Assembly (NCBI GenBank): GCA_018366195.1
Contig: JAGZIN010000006.1
Span: forward strand, 39,847 to 103,846
From: Butyricicoccus pullicaecorum
Lineage (GTDB): Bacteria; Bacillota; Clostridia; Oscillospirales; Butyricicoccaceae
Direction of reading: 5' to 3'
Length of the DNA stretch: 64,000 nt
Part shown: piece after piece, positions 35,156 through 45,100 of the stretch
Position numbering within the stretch: position 1 is the stretch's first letter
How the letters are laid out: the number at the start of each line of letters is the position of its first letter
Notes under the pieces: model-generated
Told to the model about the DNA's origin: nothing
Databases searched by the model: none
The model's input: the letters and a program-made list of their open reading frames with translations, nothing else
Program-made: the position numbers and the translations under genes

Positions 35156-37279
35156 TCACGATTTCAAAAAATGACCTGTCCATCTTTTGAACTGCTGTAT
35201 CAGCTTCCCTGACTCCGGAGGCGCTTCCTCCGAGATATGCATGGATTGCTTCATAAAATGCGCCTGCGAATCAAATGGTGTCTCGCTGTGTCTGCGGCTA
35301 TAAGTACCATCTGACAGCATCAAGCTGGACTTTGCCGTATCACGAAGCTGAGAATCCAAAATCCATTTCAGCTGTTCGCGCAGCTGCTCATGATGCACCG
35401 GGCAGGCAATCTCGACACGGCGGTTCAGATTACGTGTCATCAGGTCGGCGGAGGAAATGTAAAACTTCGCATTTTTGCCGCGTCCAAACTGATAGATACG
35501 CCCATGCTCCAAAAAACGTCCAACCACACTGACAACATGGATATTCTCTGTATCGCCAGAAATATCCGGCAATACACAGCAGATGCCTCGAATCATCAGT
35601 TGAATCTCCACACCGGCACGAGAGGCCTCCACCAGCTTATCAATCACTTCACATTCCGTAACAGAGTTTGCCTTGATACATATATACCCCTCTGTTCCCA
35701 ATGCAATTTGCTGGTCCATATTTTCCAGCAGCATTGTCTTGATTCCAAACGGTGACACACAAAGCTGCTTGTATACACCATCGAGCTTATTGACGGGCAT
35801 ATTTCTAAAAAATGCTGCTGCATCTTCTCCAATCGATGAATCAGCAGTCATCAAACTCAAATCGGTGTACATTGCGTTTGTCTTTTCATTATAATTCCCT
35901 GTGCCGATTTGGGTCAGATAACTGGTTTTGTTATGGGCGCGAAGCGTGATGAGGCAAATTTTGCTATGACATTTGAAGCCCTCCGTGCCGTAAATGACCT
36001 GACAGCCGGACTCCTCCAACATTCTCGACCACGTGAGATTATTTTCCTCATCAAAACGAGCACGCAGCTCCATCAGCACCAGCACCTCTTTCCCATTCTC
36101 TGCTGCGCGGCAGAGTATCTGCGCAATCTTAGAGGACGATGCAAGGCGATAAATCGTGATTTTGATGGACAGCACATGAGGATTCTCTGCCGCCTCATTC
36201 AGCAAACGTAAAAACGGGTCTACGGTGTCATAAGGATAAAACAGCAGGCGGTCCCTTTGCTGTATCTGAGAAATCATAGATTGTTCCTGCTTGAGATTCT
36301 CTGCCCAGCGAGGACGGTAGGGCAGATATAACAGACGTACCGAAATTTCCTTTGGCAGTTCATCAGCAAGACGAAATACATAACGTAGATTCAGTGGGCA
36401 GGTATCTACAAAGACTTGATACATCTCCACATGGACAATCGCAGACAAAACCTTCTGAAATTCAACGGATACCGGCATACTCAGTTCCAACCGTACCACA
36501 GCCAGATGGTCACGCCGTTTGAGGAGCTTTTTCATCTGTCGGCGGAAATCCTCCTCATTGTCATCAAACTTTTCATCATCAAAGCTGATGTCTGCATTGC
36601 GGGTCACTGCAAGCACACAGCTTTCCTGTACCGTGTAAGAGTCAAACAATGTTGGCAGCCAATGCAACAGGATATTTTCCGTTCGCACAAATCGGGTTCC
36701 GTCTGCCAGCAGAAGATAGGGCGGCAGGCTGTCCGGTACGGGCACAATCCCCACTGCTCGGTGACCCTTTTTATTCTCCAGCCGTGCAGCAACATAAAGT
36801 CGTTTGTTGACCAGATGCGGCACCGGATGGTTGGGTGCAATTAGAACGGGAGACAGCACTGGCAGCATCTCATTTTTGAAAAAGCGGTGAATCTGCTTCA
36901 TATCTCCCGCGGTCAGGGATTCCGGTAAAACATCTTGAATTCCGCTGCGATGCAGCTCACCCATAACCGCAGCATAGATTTGTTCTTTCATAGAAAGCAA
37001 TTCCGGAATCGCCTGATAAATGTGACGCAGCTGCTCTGACGGTGTCCAGCCGGTCTTGCTGTCCCTATCATCAGGCATCATACGGGCAAGATCAAAGAGG
37101 CTGCCCACGCGCACCATGAAAAATTCGTCCAAATTGCTGGAAAAAATAGAGACAAATTTCAACCGTTCCCATGCAGGAACAGCCGTGTCCGCAGCCTCCT
37201 CCAGAACACGCCGATTGAAGCGCAGCCAACTCAGCTCACGATTTTGCGTGTAATGATATTTTATAGTATTTTCTGACAT
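35156..37279 (-). CDS. ppk: Polyphosphate kinase 1
   Basis: 707-residue enzyme that polymerises the gamma-phosphate of ATP into polyphosphate. N domain (RELSWLRFNRRVLEEA), head domain, then two phospholipase-D-like C domains with the phospho-histidine region KCHSKICLITLR and the second histidine in EHGRIYQFGRG. Start behind GAAGGATATTT; it overlaps the end of ppx by 19 nt, so synthesis and hydrolysis enzymes are co-translated. Confidence 0.96.
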   Translation of the reverse strand: MSENTIKYHYTQNRELSWLRFNRRVLEEAADTAVPAWERLKFVSIFSSNLDEFFMVRVGSLFDLARMMPDDRDSKTGWTPSEQLRHIYQAIPELLSMKEQIYAAVMGELHRSGIQDVLPESLTAGDMKQIHRFFKNEMLPVLSPVLIAPNHPVPHLVNKRLYVAARLENKKGHRAVGIVPVPDSLPPYLLLADGTRFVRTENILLHWLPTLFDSYTVQESCVLAVTRNADISFDDEKFDDNEEDFRRQMKKLLKRRDHLAVVRLELSMPVSVEFQKVLSAIVHVEMYQVFVDTCPLNLRYVFRLADELPKEISVRLLYLPYRPRWAENLKQEQSMISQIQQRDRLLFYPYDTVDPFLRLLNEAAENPHVLSIKITIYRLASSSKIAQILCRAAENGKEVLVLMELRARFDEENNLTWSRMLEESGCQVIYGTEGFKCHSKICLITLRAHNKTSYLTQIGTGNYNEKTNAMYTDLSLMTADSSIGEDAAAFFRNMPVNKLDGVYKQLCVSPFGIKTMLLENMDQQIALGTEGYICIKANSVTECEVIDKLVEASRAGVEIQLMIRGICCVLPDISGDTENIHVVSVVGRFLEHGRIYQFGRGKNAKFYISSADLMTRNLNRRVEIACPVHHEQLREQLKWILDSQLRDTAKSSLMLSDGTYSRRHSETPFDSQAHFMKQSMHISEEAPPESGKLIQQFKRWTGHFLKS

Positions 37280-38151
37280 AAATATCCTTCCCGGACACCA
37301 TATTTGCTAACAACCAGCTGCTGTGCTCCAAACAAATGAAATACATGCTGCAAAATCAGCACACCCGGTACCAATGTGTGAATACGCTCTGCTTCCAGCC
37401 GCAGGATTAAGTCGCTGGCGTCTTTCTTTCCGCTGCACAAAAATTTGCACAATCCGTCCAGCTGCTCATCGGTTATGCTGCGGCAATCCTTTGAGCATTT
37501 ATAGTAGTATCGTGCCATCTTGAGTGCTGCCCGTGCAGTGCCTCCGACACCAACCAGCAAGGGACGCGGCTCCGGAGTATTTTTCCCCATCTGAATTGTC
37601 TGTAAAATTTCTTGCTGCAAGCGCTTCAGAGAGCCCGTCCCCGGCAGTATTTTTTTGACACAATTTCGGTAAAGACTGAGCGAACCAATGGGAAAACTGG
37701 CAAAATCCACCGGATTTCCCTGTTCAAAGGTGACGACCTCTGTACTGGCGCCTCCAATATCCAGAAATGCGCCACTGGTCAGATGCAGCTCCTGCATTGC
37801 GCCTGCATAGCCCAAAACGGCCTCTTCCTCACCTGAAATGACTTCTACTGTATAATCTGTGGCTGCATGAATCACAGACAAAACCTGCTCCGTGTTGGAA
37901 ATATTGCGCAGAGAAGCCGTCGCAAAAACATTGACATGTGCAATCTCCAAGGTCTGTAATATGCTCCGAAATTTCAGCAGCCCCGTACAGGCACATTCCA
38001 TTCCCTCCGCGCTCAGCTTTCCGTCCTCCACATAACCTGCAAGTCCTGCCATAATCTTTTCACGAAAAAGGATTTTGAAGCTCTTGTCATGTGTTTCATA
38101 AAGAGTCAGCCGGATTGAGTTCGAGCCGATATCAATGACTGCCTGCTTCAT
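37261..38151 (-). CDS. ppx: Exopolyphosphatase/GppA-type phosphatase
   Basis: Actin-like ATPase-fold protein of 296 residues, the short two-domain form. Phosphate loop VIDIGSNSIRLTLYE, second loop LDIGGASTEVV and the catalytic Glu region ISGEEEAVLGYAG are present. It degrades polyphosphate or pppGpp. Its start overlaps the DUF4177 gene by 4 nt and its end overlaps ppk. Confidence 0.93.
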   Translation of the reverse strand: MKQAVIDIGSNSIRLTLYETHDKSFKILFREKIMAGLAGYVEDGKLSAEGMECACTGLLKFRSILQTLEIAHVNVFATASLRNISNTEQVLSVIHAATDYTVEVISGEEEAVLGYAGAMQELHLTSGAFLDIGGASTEVVTFEQGNPVDFASFPIGSLSLYRNCVKKILPGTGSLKRLQQEILQTIQMGKNTPEPRPLLVGVGGTARAALKMARYYYKCSKDCRSITDEQLDGLCKFLCSGKKDASDLILRLEAERIHTLVPGVLILQHVFHLFGAQQLVVSKYGVREGYLCQKIL

Positions 38152-38357
38152 TCTGCCTCACCAGCAGTTTCCACAGTCTGTTGCATCTGTGTATTGTCCA
38201 GCGCACGAAATACCAAAATCGCCTTTCCGGAGCCTGTCACAGAGAACGTCACCAGTTCCCAGCCCTGCTGTGCCATTTCATTTGCCCTTTGCTCAATTGC
38301 CGCAGCCATCTTTTTTGTTTTGAGCGCATCTTCGATTACAACTGTTTTGTAAACCAT
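38148..38357 (-). CDS. DUF4177-family small protein
   Basis: 69 residues from the ATG at 38357 (GAGGT, 8 nt). The signature YKTVVIE.. and ANEMAQQGWELVTFSV belongs to DUF4177, a small alpha/beta domain of unknown role. Coupled by ATGA overlap to ppx, so it heads the polyphosphate operon. Possible helper of polyphosphate turnover, by position only. Confidence 0.75.
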   Translation of the reverse strand: MVYKTVVIEDALKTKKMAAAIEQRANEMAQQGWELVTFSVTGSGKAILVFRALDNTQMQQTVETAGEAE

Positions 38358-38483
38358 ACACATTACCTCATCTCTGTTCATCGAAATCCTATCTCCTGCC
38401 TCGCAGAAAACCATCAGAAGAACAGCAAGTCATTGGGTTTGTTTGCTGCTCGGCATGGAATTTCAAAAGCATATCTCTGCTTT

Positions 38484-38512
38484 TCTGTATTCATTATTAT
38501 TTAGTATATCAA
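38484..38512 (-). promoter_or_regulatory. Possible promoter of the polyphosphate operon
   Basis: TTGATA, 17-bp spacer, TACAGA on the minus strand; an AT-rich TAATAAT lies in between, so the exact -10 is unsure. The gap 38358-38666 otherwise holds the hairpin at 38619 and no supported gene. Confidence 0.3.
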
Positions 38513-38618
38513 GGAAATGTAAATGCTGCGACCATAACTGCGTAAAATAAAAGCAAAATTTCGACCACTTTCGATACACTCTTTCTTCCAGCCCACAGCG
38601 CAAGACAGTCCAACATGT

Positions 38619-38650
38619 TGTGGAGAGCTGTTATAAAACAACTCTCCACA
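38619..38650. terminator. Long stem-loop after precursor gene 1
   Basis: Stem TGTGGAGAG / CTCTCCACA extended by four more pairs after one mismatch, loop ATAA. It starts 16 nt past the stop of the last gene of the peptide-export operon. There is no T-run, so it may protect the 3' end of the mRNA or be a weak terminator. Confidence 0.5.
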
Positions 38651-38666
38651 TTCTAATTTATAGGAT

Positions 38667-38825
38667 TTAGATTTTTGACTTTGTATCTTCACTGATATCT
38701 ACGGTCGGGGTGTAGACAACATCTTTTAGAGAGCCTCCCGTGACCTGTTCCAACGCTCCAAGGTCAAGTTCCTGTGTCTCCTGTTCTTCCAGCTCCTTAT
38801 TTGGATTCTTCAGTTCCTTTTCCAT
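38667..38825 (-). CDS. Double-glycine leader peptide precursor 1
   Basis: 52-residue peptide, ATG at 38825 behind AGAAAGG. Leader of 31 residues: MEKELKNPNKELEEQETQ then ELDLGALEQVTGG, the acidic, Leu-spaced form cut by C39 peptidases after GG. The predicted 21-residue core starts SLKDVVYTPT and ends TKSKI; it has no Cys, three Lys and four acidic residues. The core is identical to that of precursor 2. Distal gene of the operon with two ABC exporters and HlyD. Likely an exported peptide, signal or bacteriocin-like; no homologue recognised. Confidence 0.85.
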   Translation of the reverse strand: MEKELKNPNKELEEQETQELDLGALEQVTGGSLKDVVYTPTVDISEDTKSKI

Positions 38826-38941
38826 AATTTTATCAACCTTTCTAAAATCATGATACCCTATTGTGTTACGATATCTCCAATTCTCTCTCCGCAGCCCAGC
38901 CATGCAAAGAATGCGAAAGTACCCTTGATACCGTTCGCATA

Positions 38942-38969
38942 TGCGTCTGCCGCTGAGGCAGCAGACGCA
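38942..38969. other. Stem-loop between the two precursor genes
   Basis: Perfect 9-bp stem TGCGTCTGC / GCAGACGCA with a 10-nt inner part that can pair further, 10 nt past the precursor-2 stop. No T-run. Candidate mRNA processing or stability element. Confidence 0.5.
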
Positions 38970-38979
38970 CTACATAAGA

Positions 38980-39138
38980 TTATATCTTTGACTTTGTGTC
39001 CTCACTAATGTCTACGGTTGGGGTGTAGACGACATCTTTCAGCGATCCGCCTGCGACCTCTTCCAACTCATCAAGAGCAAGCTCCTGCGTCTCCTGCTCT
39101 TCCAGCTCTTTGTCTGGATTCTTCATTTCTTTTCCCAT
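38980..39138 (-). CDS. Double-glycine leader peptide precursor 2
   Basis: 52-residue paralogue of the neighbouring precursor, ATG at 39138 behind GAAAGG, 22 nt after the stop of the S-layer-type giant gene. Leader MGKEMKNPDKELEEQETQ then ELALDELEEVAGG differs from precursor 1 at nine positions or so; the core after GG is identical in protein but differs silently at 10 of 21 codons. C39-type cleavage after GG is inferred from the leader and the neighbouring peptidase-exporter. Confidence 0.88.
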   Translation of the reverse strand: MGKEMKNPDKELEEQETQELALDELEEVAGGSLKDVVYTPTVDISEDTKSKI

Positions 39139-39160
39139 AATTCATCAGCCTTTCTAAAAA

Positions 39161-42100
39161 TTACTGTACCGTACTGTTCTTTGATATATTTTCTATATAT
39201 CTTTGGAGAATTGCAGCTGCTTCAGCACGTGTTGCACTGCCCTTCGGATCTAGGATACCATTGCCCTTACCCGAAATCAAACCAGAGCCAACTGCCCAAG
39301 AAAGACTTGCAGTTGCCCAATCTGAAATTTCTCTTCTATCCGTAAATTGTGACATATCGACGGATTTTGACACTTTATTTCCCTCATAGGTAGCATAACG
39401 CTCCATAATGGCTGCAAACTGTTCACGGGTGATTTGGTCATTCGGTGCAAATATTTCTTTCGAATAACCCTTTATGATTCCGTTCATGCTTGCCCAATAA
39501 ACGGCATCTCCATACCAGCTTTCAGCCGCCACATCTGTAAACGGATTCCCTGAAATTCCGTTCATATCCGAACTGCCTTCCAAACGATAGAGTACCGTTA
39601 CCAGCATTCCTCTTGTCAGTTTGGCGTGTGGTTCAAAGCTTGTGTCTGTCATACCCTTGAAGATATTGTTCTCGCAGACATATCGAACGCTGTCAAAGAA
39701 CCAGTCATTGCTTGATACGTCACTGAATGGGTTCGACCAAGTTCCGATTGATGGTTTTGTTGGCTCTTTCAATTCTTCTTTTTTGGGGTCCTCTTTCTTA
39801 GAGTCATCGTCAGAAGAACTGTCTCCGGAAGAACCACCACCAGAGGAGCCGCCGCCAGAACCTGTTCCAGATTCATTTACGATTACATCTGCAACTACAG
39901 TTTGATAAAGCGTTGACGGTATGGTTTTGAGTACATCTCCTTGATCTGATGTCCCGTCATACCGGAATACAATATTTTGTGCAGACGGCACTACATAACC
40001 GGTCAGGCGAGCTGTACCGTTTCCAGCGGCAAACAAGGTGTTGTCTTCTCTTACATATACAACATCTGCATTGTCGGTTTTCCAGATAACCTTAACCTCA
40101 TCACCTGCTGTGCCTCCAATCTCCGTTGCAATTTCAATATCCTCCAATCGCTTTGCATAAATTCTATCGCTGCCCTTGAGGGATACATTGGTGACTTTAC
40201 ACATCGTTTCGATTGCTTGTGCATCGAAGCTCTTGTGTGCCGTCGCTTTGAGTGTAATAACATCCTTTCCGCCAGCCTGCACCACTGCAATCACATCTGC
40301 CGCACCATCATTCCCATCAATAGTAAAGGCGCTGTCAGGAATTTGAACCATTTTTTCAACTGTTATTGATGTGTTTTCAGCAAGAGTATCTACAGTGTAT
40401 GTATCAATCAACTCATCTATGGTATCTCCCTTTGCGGTGTACAGATTTACTGTAACCTCTGGAGACGCGACATTACCCTTATTTCTCAGAGGGATATACA
40501 GACTGTGTCCATCTGTACTTTCTATGAGAGAGGCATCTCCATCGGAAACCAGATTATACTCCTTGACGACGCGCATTTCCTGTCGAATCGGTGTTCTACC
40601 TTCCACTGTAATATCCGCGCAGAACGTAAGATCATCCCGAATCTCAGAAATCGCAGGAACATTGACCGATGCCTGCAACGTCTTTCCAGCACCCCAGATA
40701 CCTTCTGTGGTCTGTGTTCCTAGCTCTGTCACCACACCATTAGATACCATCGTGAATCTAAAGGTAACCGGTTTGTCAACAAATCGGGTACCCTCATTCT
40801 TCAGCGTTGAGGTCAGAACGAATCCTGTATTCGGATACACATATTCTGTGTTTACTGTCAGCGCATTTTCATCGACTGTTACAACCTTTGAATATGGTGT
40901 ATGAGTCAGTATGACAAGGCTTGTATTATTGTCATCTAGCTTTTTGCTGTCACCATCTACAATATAAGGAGTCTTGGATGACACAATATAAAGCTTACCG
41001 TTCATAACAGCTGCATCAGCATTTCTGTACGATACATCTTCCATATTCGTCAGCTTAAACGCCTCGCTCCAGTCTGAGTTCCGCGCCGCCTCATCAGCGA
41101 CCGCAGCTTTCGTGCCTGTAGACGGATCGCAGTCAAAAATAGATGTGTATACCTGCCTAGAACCATCCTCATCGGAATTTGTCCATGTCAAATACATGCT
41201 TTCATTTTGAGCAACATCAACGCTATAATTGTTTACATATCCGTCCAGCTTCACCGCATAAGATGGCATAATCTTGACGGTTTGCTCTCCTGCCGGAATA
41301 ACGGTTCCATCGCTGGATGTCGTTTCCTGAACTGTTGTTTTATATTCCAGCTTGTAGTACTCAAAGGAGCCTTCCTGAACCTTTGTATACTTATTATTTG
41401 AGATAATATCGCTTACCTCAAAATAGGCAATACCGCTCTGTTCTTCGCCTTCACCTTCTCCCAATTTTCCGACAGCAGAATAGAACAGGAATGTTTCATC
41501 CTTGTATCGACCAAATTTTGGTGTCTGATAAGCACCTGACTCCGGCGTCATTTTTATAATATGCGTGAAATCATTTTGTTTAAAATTATAAATCTGCATG
41601 AATACATCTCGGTCTTCTACGGTATTCAAATCCTTATCATAGTCAACCGTCCACGCATATAGCGCCAGCCCGTTGTAAGAAATTGCATCGGAATCAATAA
41701 TTCGGAGCATTTCTTGGCTCGTTTTGTCAAGTCTTGTGTCCAAGAACCTCTGTCCATACCAGTTCCATTTATACGCTTCTTTGTCTGCAACCCCTGCAAG
41801 CTCCCCATTTGTATAGCTTGATGCATCATTCCACTTCCCATTTTCATAGAAACGGTATGCAATAACTGATGCAGCAGTAGTCAGGTCTGTCAGGGTCTTG
41901 GCATTTTCATACTCGGTTTTCGTGTAATACAGAATCACTCTGCCGCTTGTGTTGTCATACGCAGCCTTCGGCTCAACATCTGCAGCCGTATCCTCAGCTG
42001 TCTTGTGTGTTAACTGTGTCACTGGTTCAAAGCTTGCACGCTGCTTGTCAAAGAACACCGTCTTGATATCCAGCGCGGACAAAGCCTGCTGTGTTGTTGC

Positions 42101-45100
42101 ATTGTTCCCAAACTTTTGATCTGCAGAGGACCATGAAATCAGCAGCTTATCTCCCAAATCAAATACATTCGGGTAATCATCTAGCGTTCCATCATCGTCT
42201 ACCAGCTTTGGCTGTGACCATGTTGTGCCATCATATATGGAGTAAAACAGACCGGTTCGATCCACATCACTTCTAGAGGACACATCACCGATAAATGTCA
42301 TAAACATCTTGCCGTCACCAATTGGTGTAAGCGTTGTCTTTGCGCCGGGATATATTCCACTTTGCAAAGTCGTTTCTTCTGTATTTCCCGCATCAATATC
42401 AAAAAGGGATATCGAACCGTTACTGCTGTTCCAACTCGATTCATTGTCAAGATAATCTCTTGTTGACTGCACTGATTGGATTCTATCATCTTCAGCACTC
42501 AAAAGATCCGGAATGAGATCGGGTTCAATATGTCCATTGGCATTTTCCGAAAACAGCTTGATGTTTTGCTCCTTCGTTGCGTTAGAGTAGACCTTGAATG
42601 ACAGCACCTTGATATAATAATCAAAGTTATACGTCATATCACCGTACATACGGTGTCCCAATGAACCTGCATTCAATCCAAATTCAAAATCCATATCAAA
42701 TTTGAAGTTTGCATTTCCACCCAACTCAATGATTGCAATCTGCACGCCAAGTCCAAGCGAAATATTCGGGTCCAGCATTAGATATGCCTTTCGGTTGACA
42801 TTCTTTACTTCCTTGAACAATCCGAATGTCTCCGGACTATACTCGACCTTATTGGTGTTCCACGTCGAATCTCCCGTGTAATCGGTTTTGAGCTGGAATA
42901 TACCTGTAATATTGCCATTCAATCCCGCTGTGATGATGACGTTCATTCCAATGGGCAATGTAATCGTGATTTTTCCGCTTACATCAAAGTCAAGCCCTAC
43001 AATAAAATCAAGCTCTTCAAAAAAGTATTTATACTGACCATCTACATTTCGGGTTGTCAGCTGCATGGCAAATACCATTTTGGGAGAAAGTGACCATGAG
43101 AAAGATTTTGCCGTTTTATAGCCTCCACCATCAGGATTTCGACCGTTTTTGTCCAATGCCTTTTTCGCATTCTGCTTTGTCTCTTCACTCTTGCTCTGGT
43201 CAGGCTCCTCTTCACTCTCCGCACCGAAGGTCTTTATCGCACTCTTATAGTCACCGAATTGATAAGTTGTCATCTGATACTTATACTGATTGGAGTCCAT
43301 TCCCGGTGGGGTAACATCTTCTGTTACGGGTTCGTCAAAACCAATTTTTCCTAACGATACATTGCCAAGTGGATCACCGATTAGCTCTACGGCACTGCTG
43401 TATGTGTTTTCAAGCAAATCGCTGCCAATCAGCGGGAACAAGAATGTTCCAAGATTAAGCGGTGTAACAAAGTCATATCCCAAATCCATTGATTTATAGG
43501 ACTTACCATTCTGGTCTGTGAAAGAAACGTATATTCTGTCACCCGAATCCAATACAGCCTTGGGATTGAAACTTATCGTTGCAGTTCTGTTTGCAAAGCT
43601 ATTGGTAAATTTGTCATCTGTACACTCAATGACTGTACCATTTACCTTATGGATAGAGAATTTTGCATTCACAGGCTCAATGGTGCCATTGCTTTCCACC
43701 TCAGCAGTGATGTGCAGGATGTCATCCTTGACATTGACAGCGGTACCATTGATTGGATTGGTTACATCGTCTGCATATCTGATGCGCAGTGCCTTTGGTT
43801 TGAAGCACTCATATGCGGGCAGAGTGAGATATAGATTATTGATCAACGCCGTTGTCGGATACATGGTTCCATTATCATCTACCAGAATACTAATCATACC
43901 TGAGTTGGGAACGTTCTTCACATCTATGGCAAAGTGACCTGTCCCATCAGTAAATCCAGCAGTTCCCGCAATACTCACCTGAGTAGATGCCACCGGCGTT
44001 ATGCTGAGTTGTCTGTTCTGTACCACATCATAAAAGCTTCCGTTTTCACGCAGTACTCTTCCTTGCACCACAGTCGGTGTATTGCCGTTCTTCACAAACT
44101 CATAATAATATTTTGTGTTGTTCTGTACAATATCGCGAGACAATATATCACCGTAAATCGGATTATACAAGTCCTTAAACTTTTTTGTACTCTCTGTTTG
44201 TTCGTTGACATTCGGATCGGAGCTTGCATCTATCATACCATTTATATTTTTAATGTCTCCGGTTCCGTTTGTCCACTTGACATAATAGCCTTCCGGTGCT
44301 GTTGCACGCAGCGTCCAAATCATGCCTGGATAAACCGTTTTAATATGAATGTCACCGTTTGCATTGGAAGCGAGCATTTCTTGTGCCTCCTGTGCGGTTG
44401 ACGGCTGGAGAAATACACGCCCTGTCAGGTCATCTACCACCTTATCCGCATTCGGCATATACGCAACATTCATTCCGTCATTCTCGGTTCTCGGATAAAA
44501 GCTCATATTTTCAGAAAGAACGTATGTCATTCTTTCTGGCATATTGCTGTCAGAATAAATTGGATCGTCCTGATCCGGCTTTGACCAAAGATCTATCTTG
44601 AATCCTGTAATCGTTTTATTTGCAGCACCAACCGCGCGAACCTTAATCTTAGAATTCATCGGGAATGTATACTGATTATAATACCCTCTTGCACCCCAAT
44701 CACGATAGCTGTCTGCCTCTTTGCTGTTCATATTGGCAATATATGTGTTTTCATCATCCGTATTATGAACATTCAGCGTGATTGTTTTTTGCTTAAACTT
44801 CGGCATTACCTTGATTGTTACATTGCGCCCGAATGTTTTTTCAATGCGTTCTGCCAGATTCTGATTTGCGCTTGTGCCGCTTGCAGGAATCCAAACTGTC
44901 TTATCTGTATACCAATTGTCCTGATATGGATATTTGCTATCTTTCCTGTAAAGGCTGTCATTGTCCTTTGTGTAAAGGTATACGCCCTCCAGCTCTATGC
45001 CATACTTTGCATCAAGCTGTGGATTTGTCGAGACAGGCTTTATCGTTTGATTTGCGTTTGCATAAAAACCGCTTACTTCATTGCCCGCGTTATCCACCAG

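Noticed and set aside
34958..35212. A reading frame of 84 residues in the gap after ppk
   Set aside because: It overlaps the ppk end on the other strand, has no ribosome site and shows no recognisable pattern.
38501..38692. A possible 63-residue gene overlapping the end of precursor 1
   Set aside because: It runs through the stem-loop, has no ribosome site and overlaps a well-supported precursor gene; composition does not look coding.
38667..39138. Precursors as lanthipeptides or sactipeptides
   Set aside because: The core has no cysteine and there is no LanM, LanB/C or radical-SAM gene in the window.
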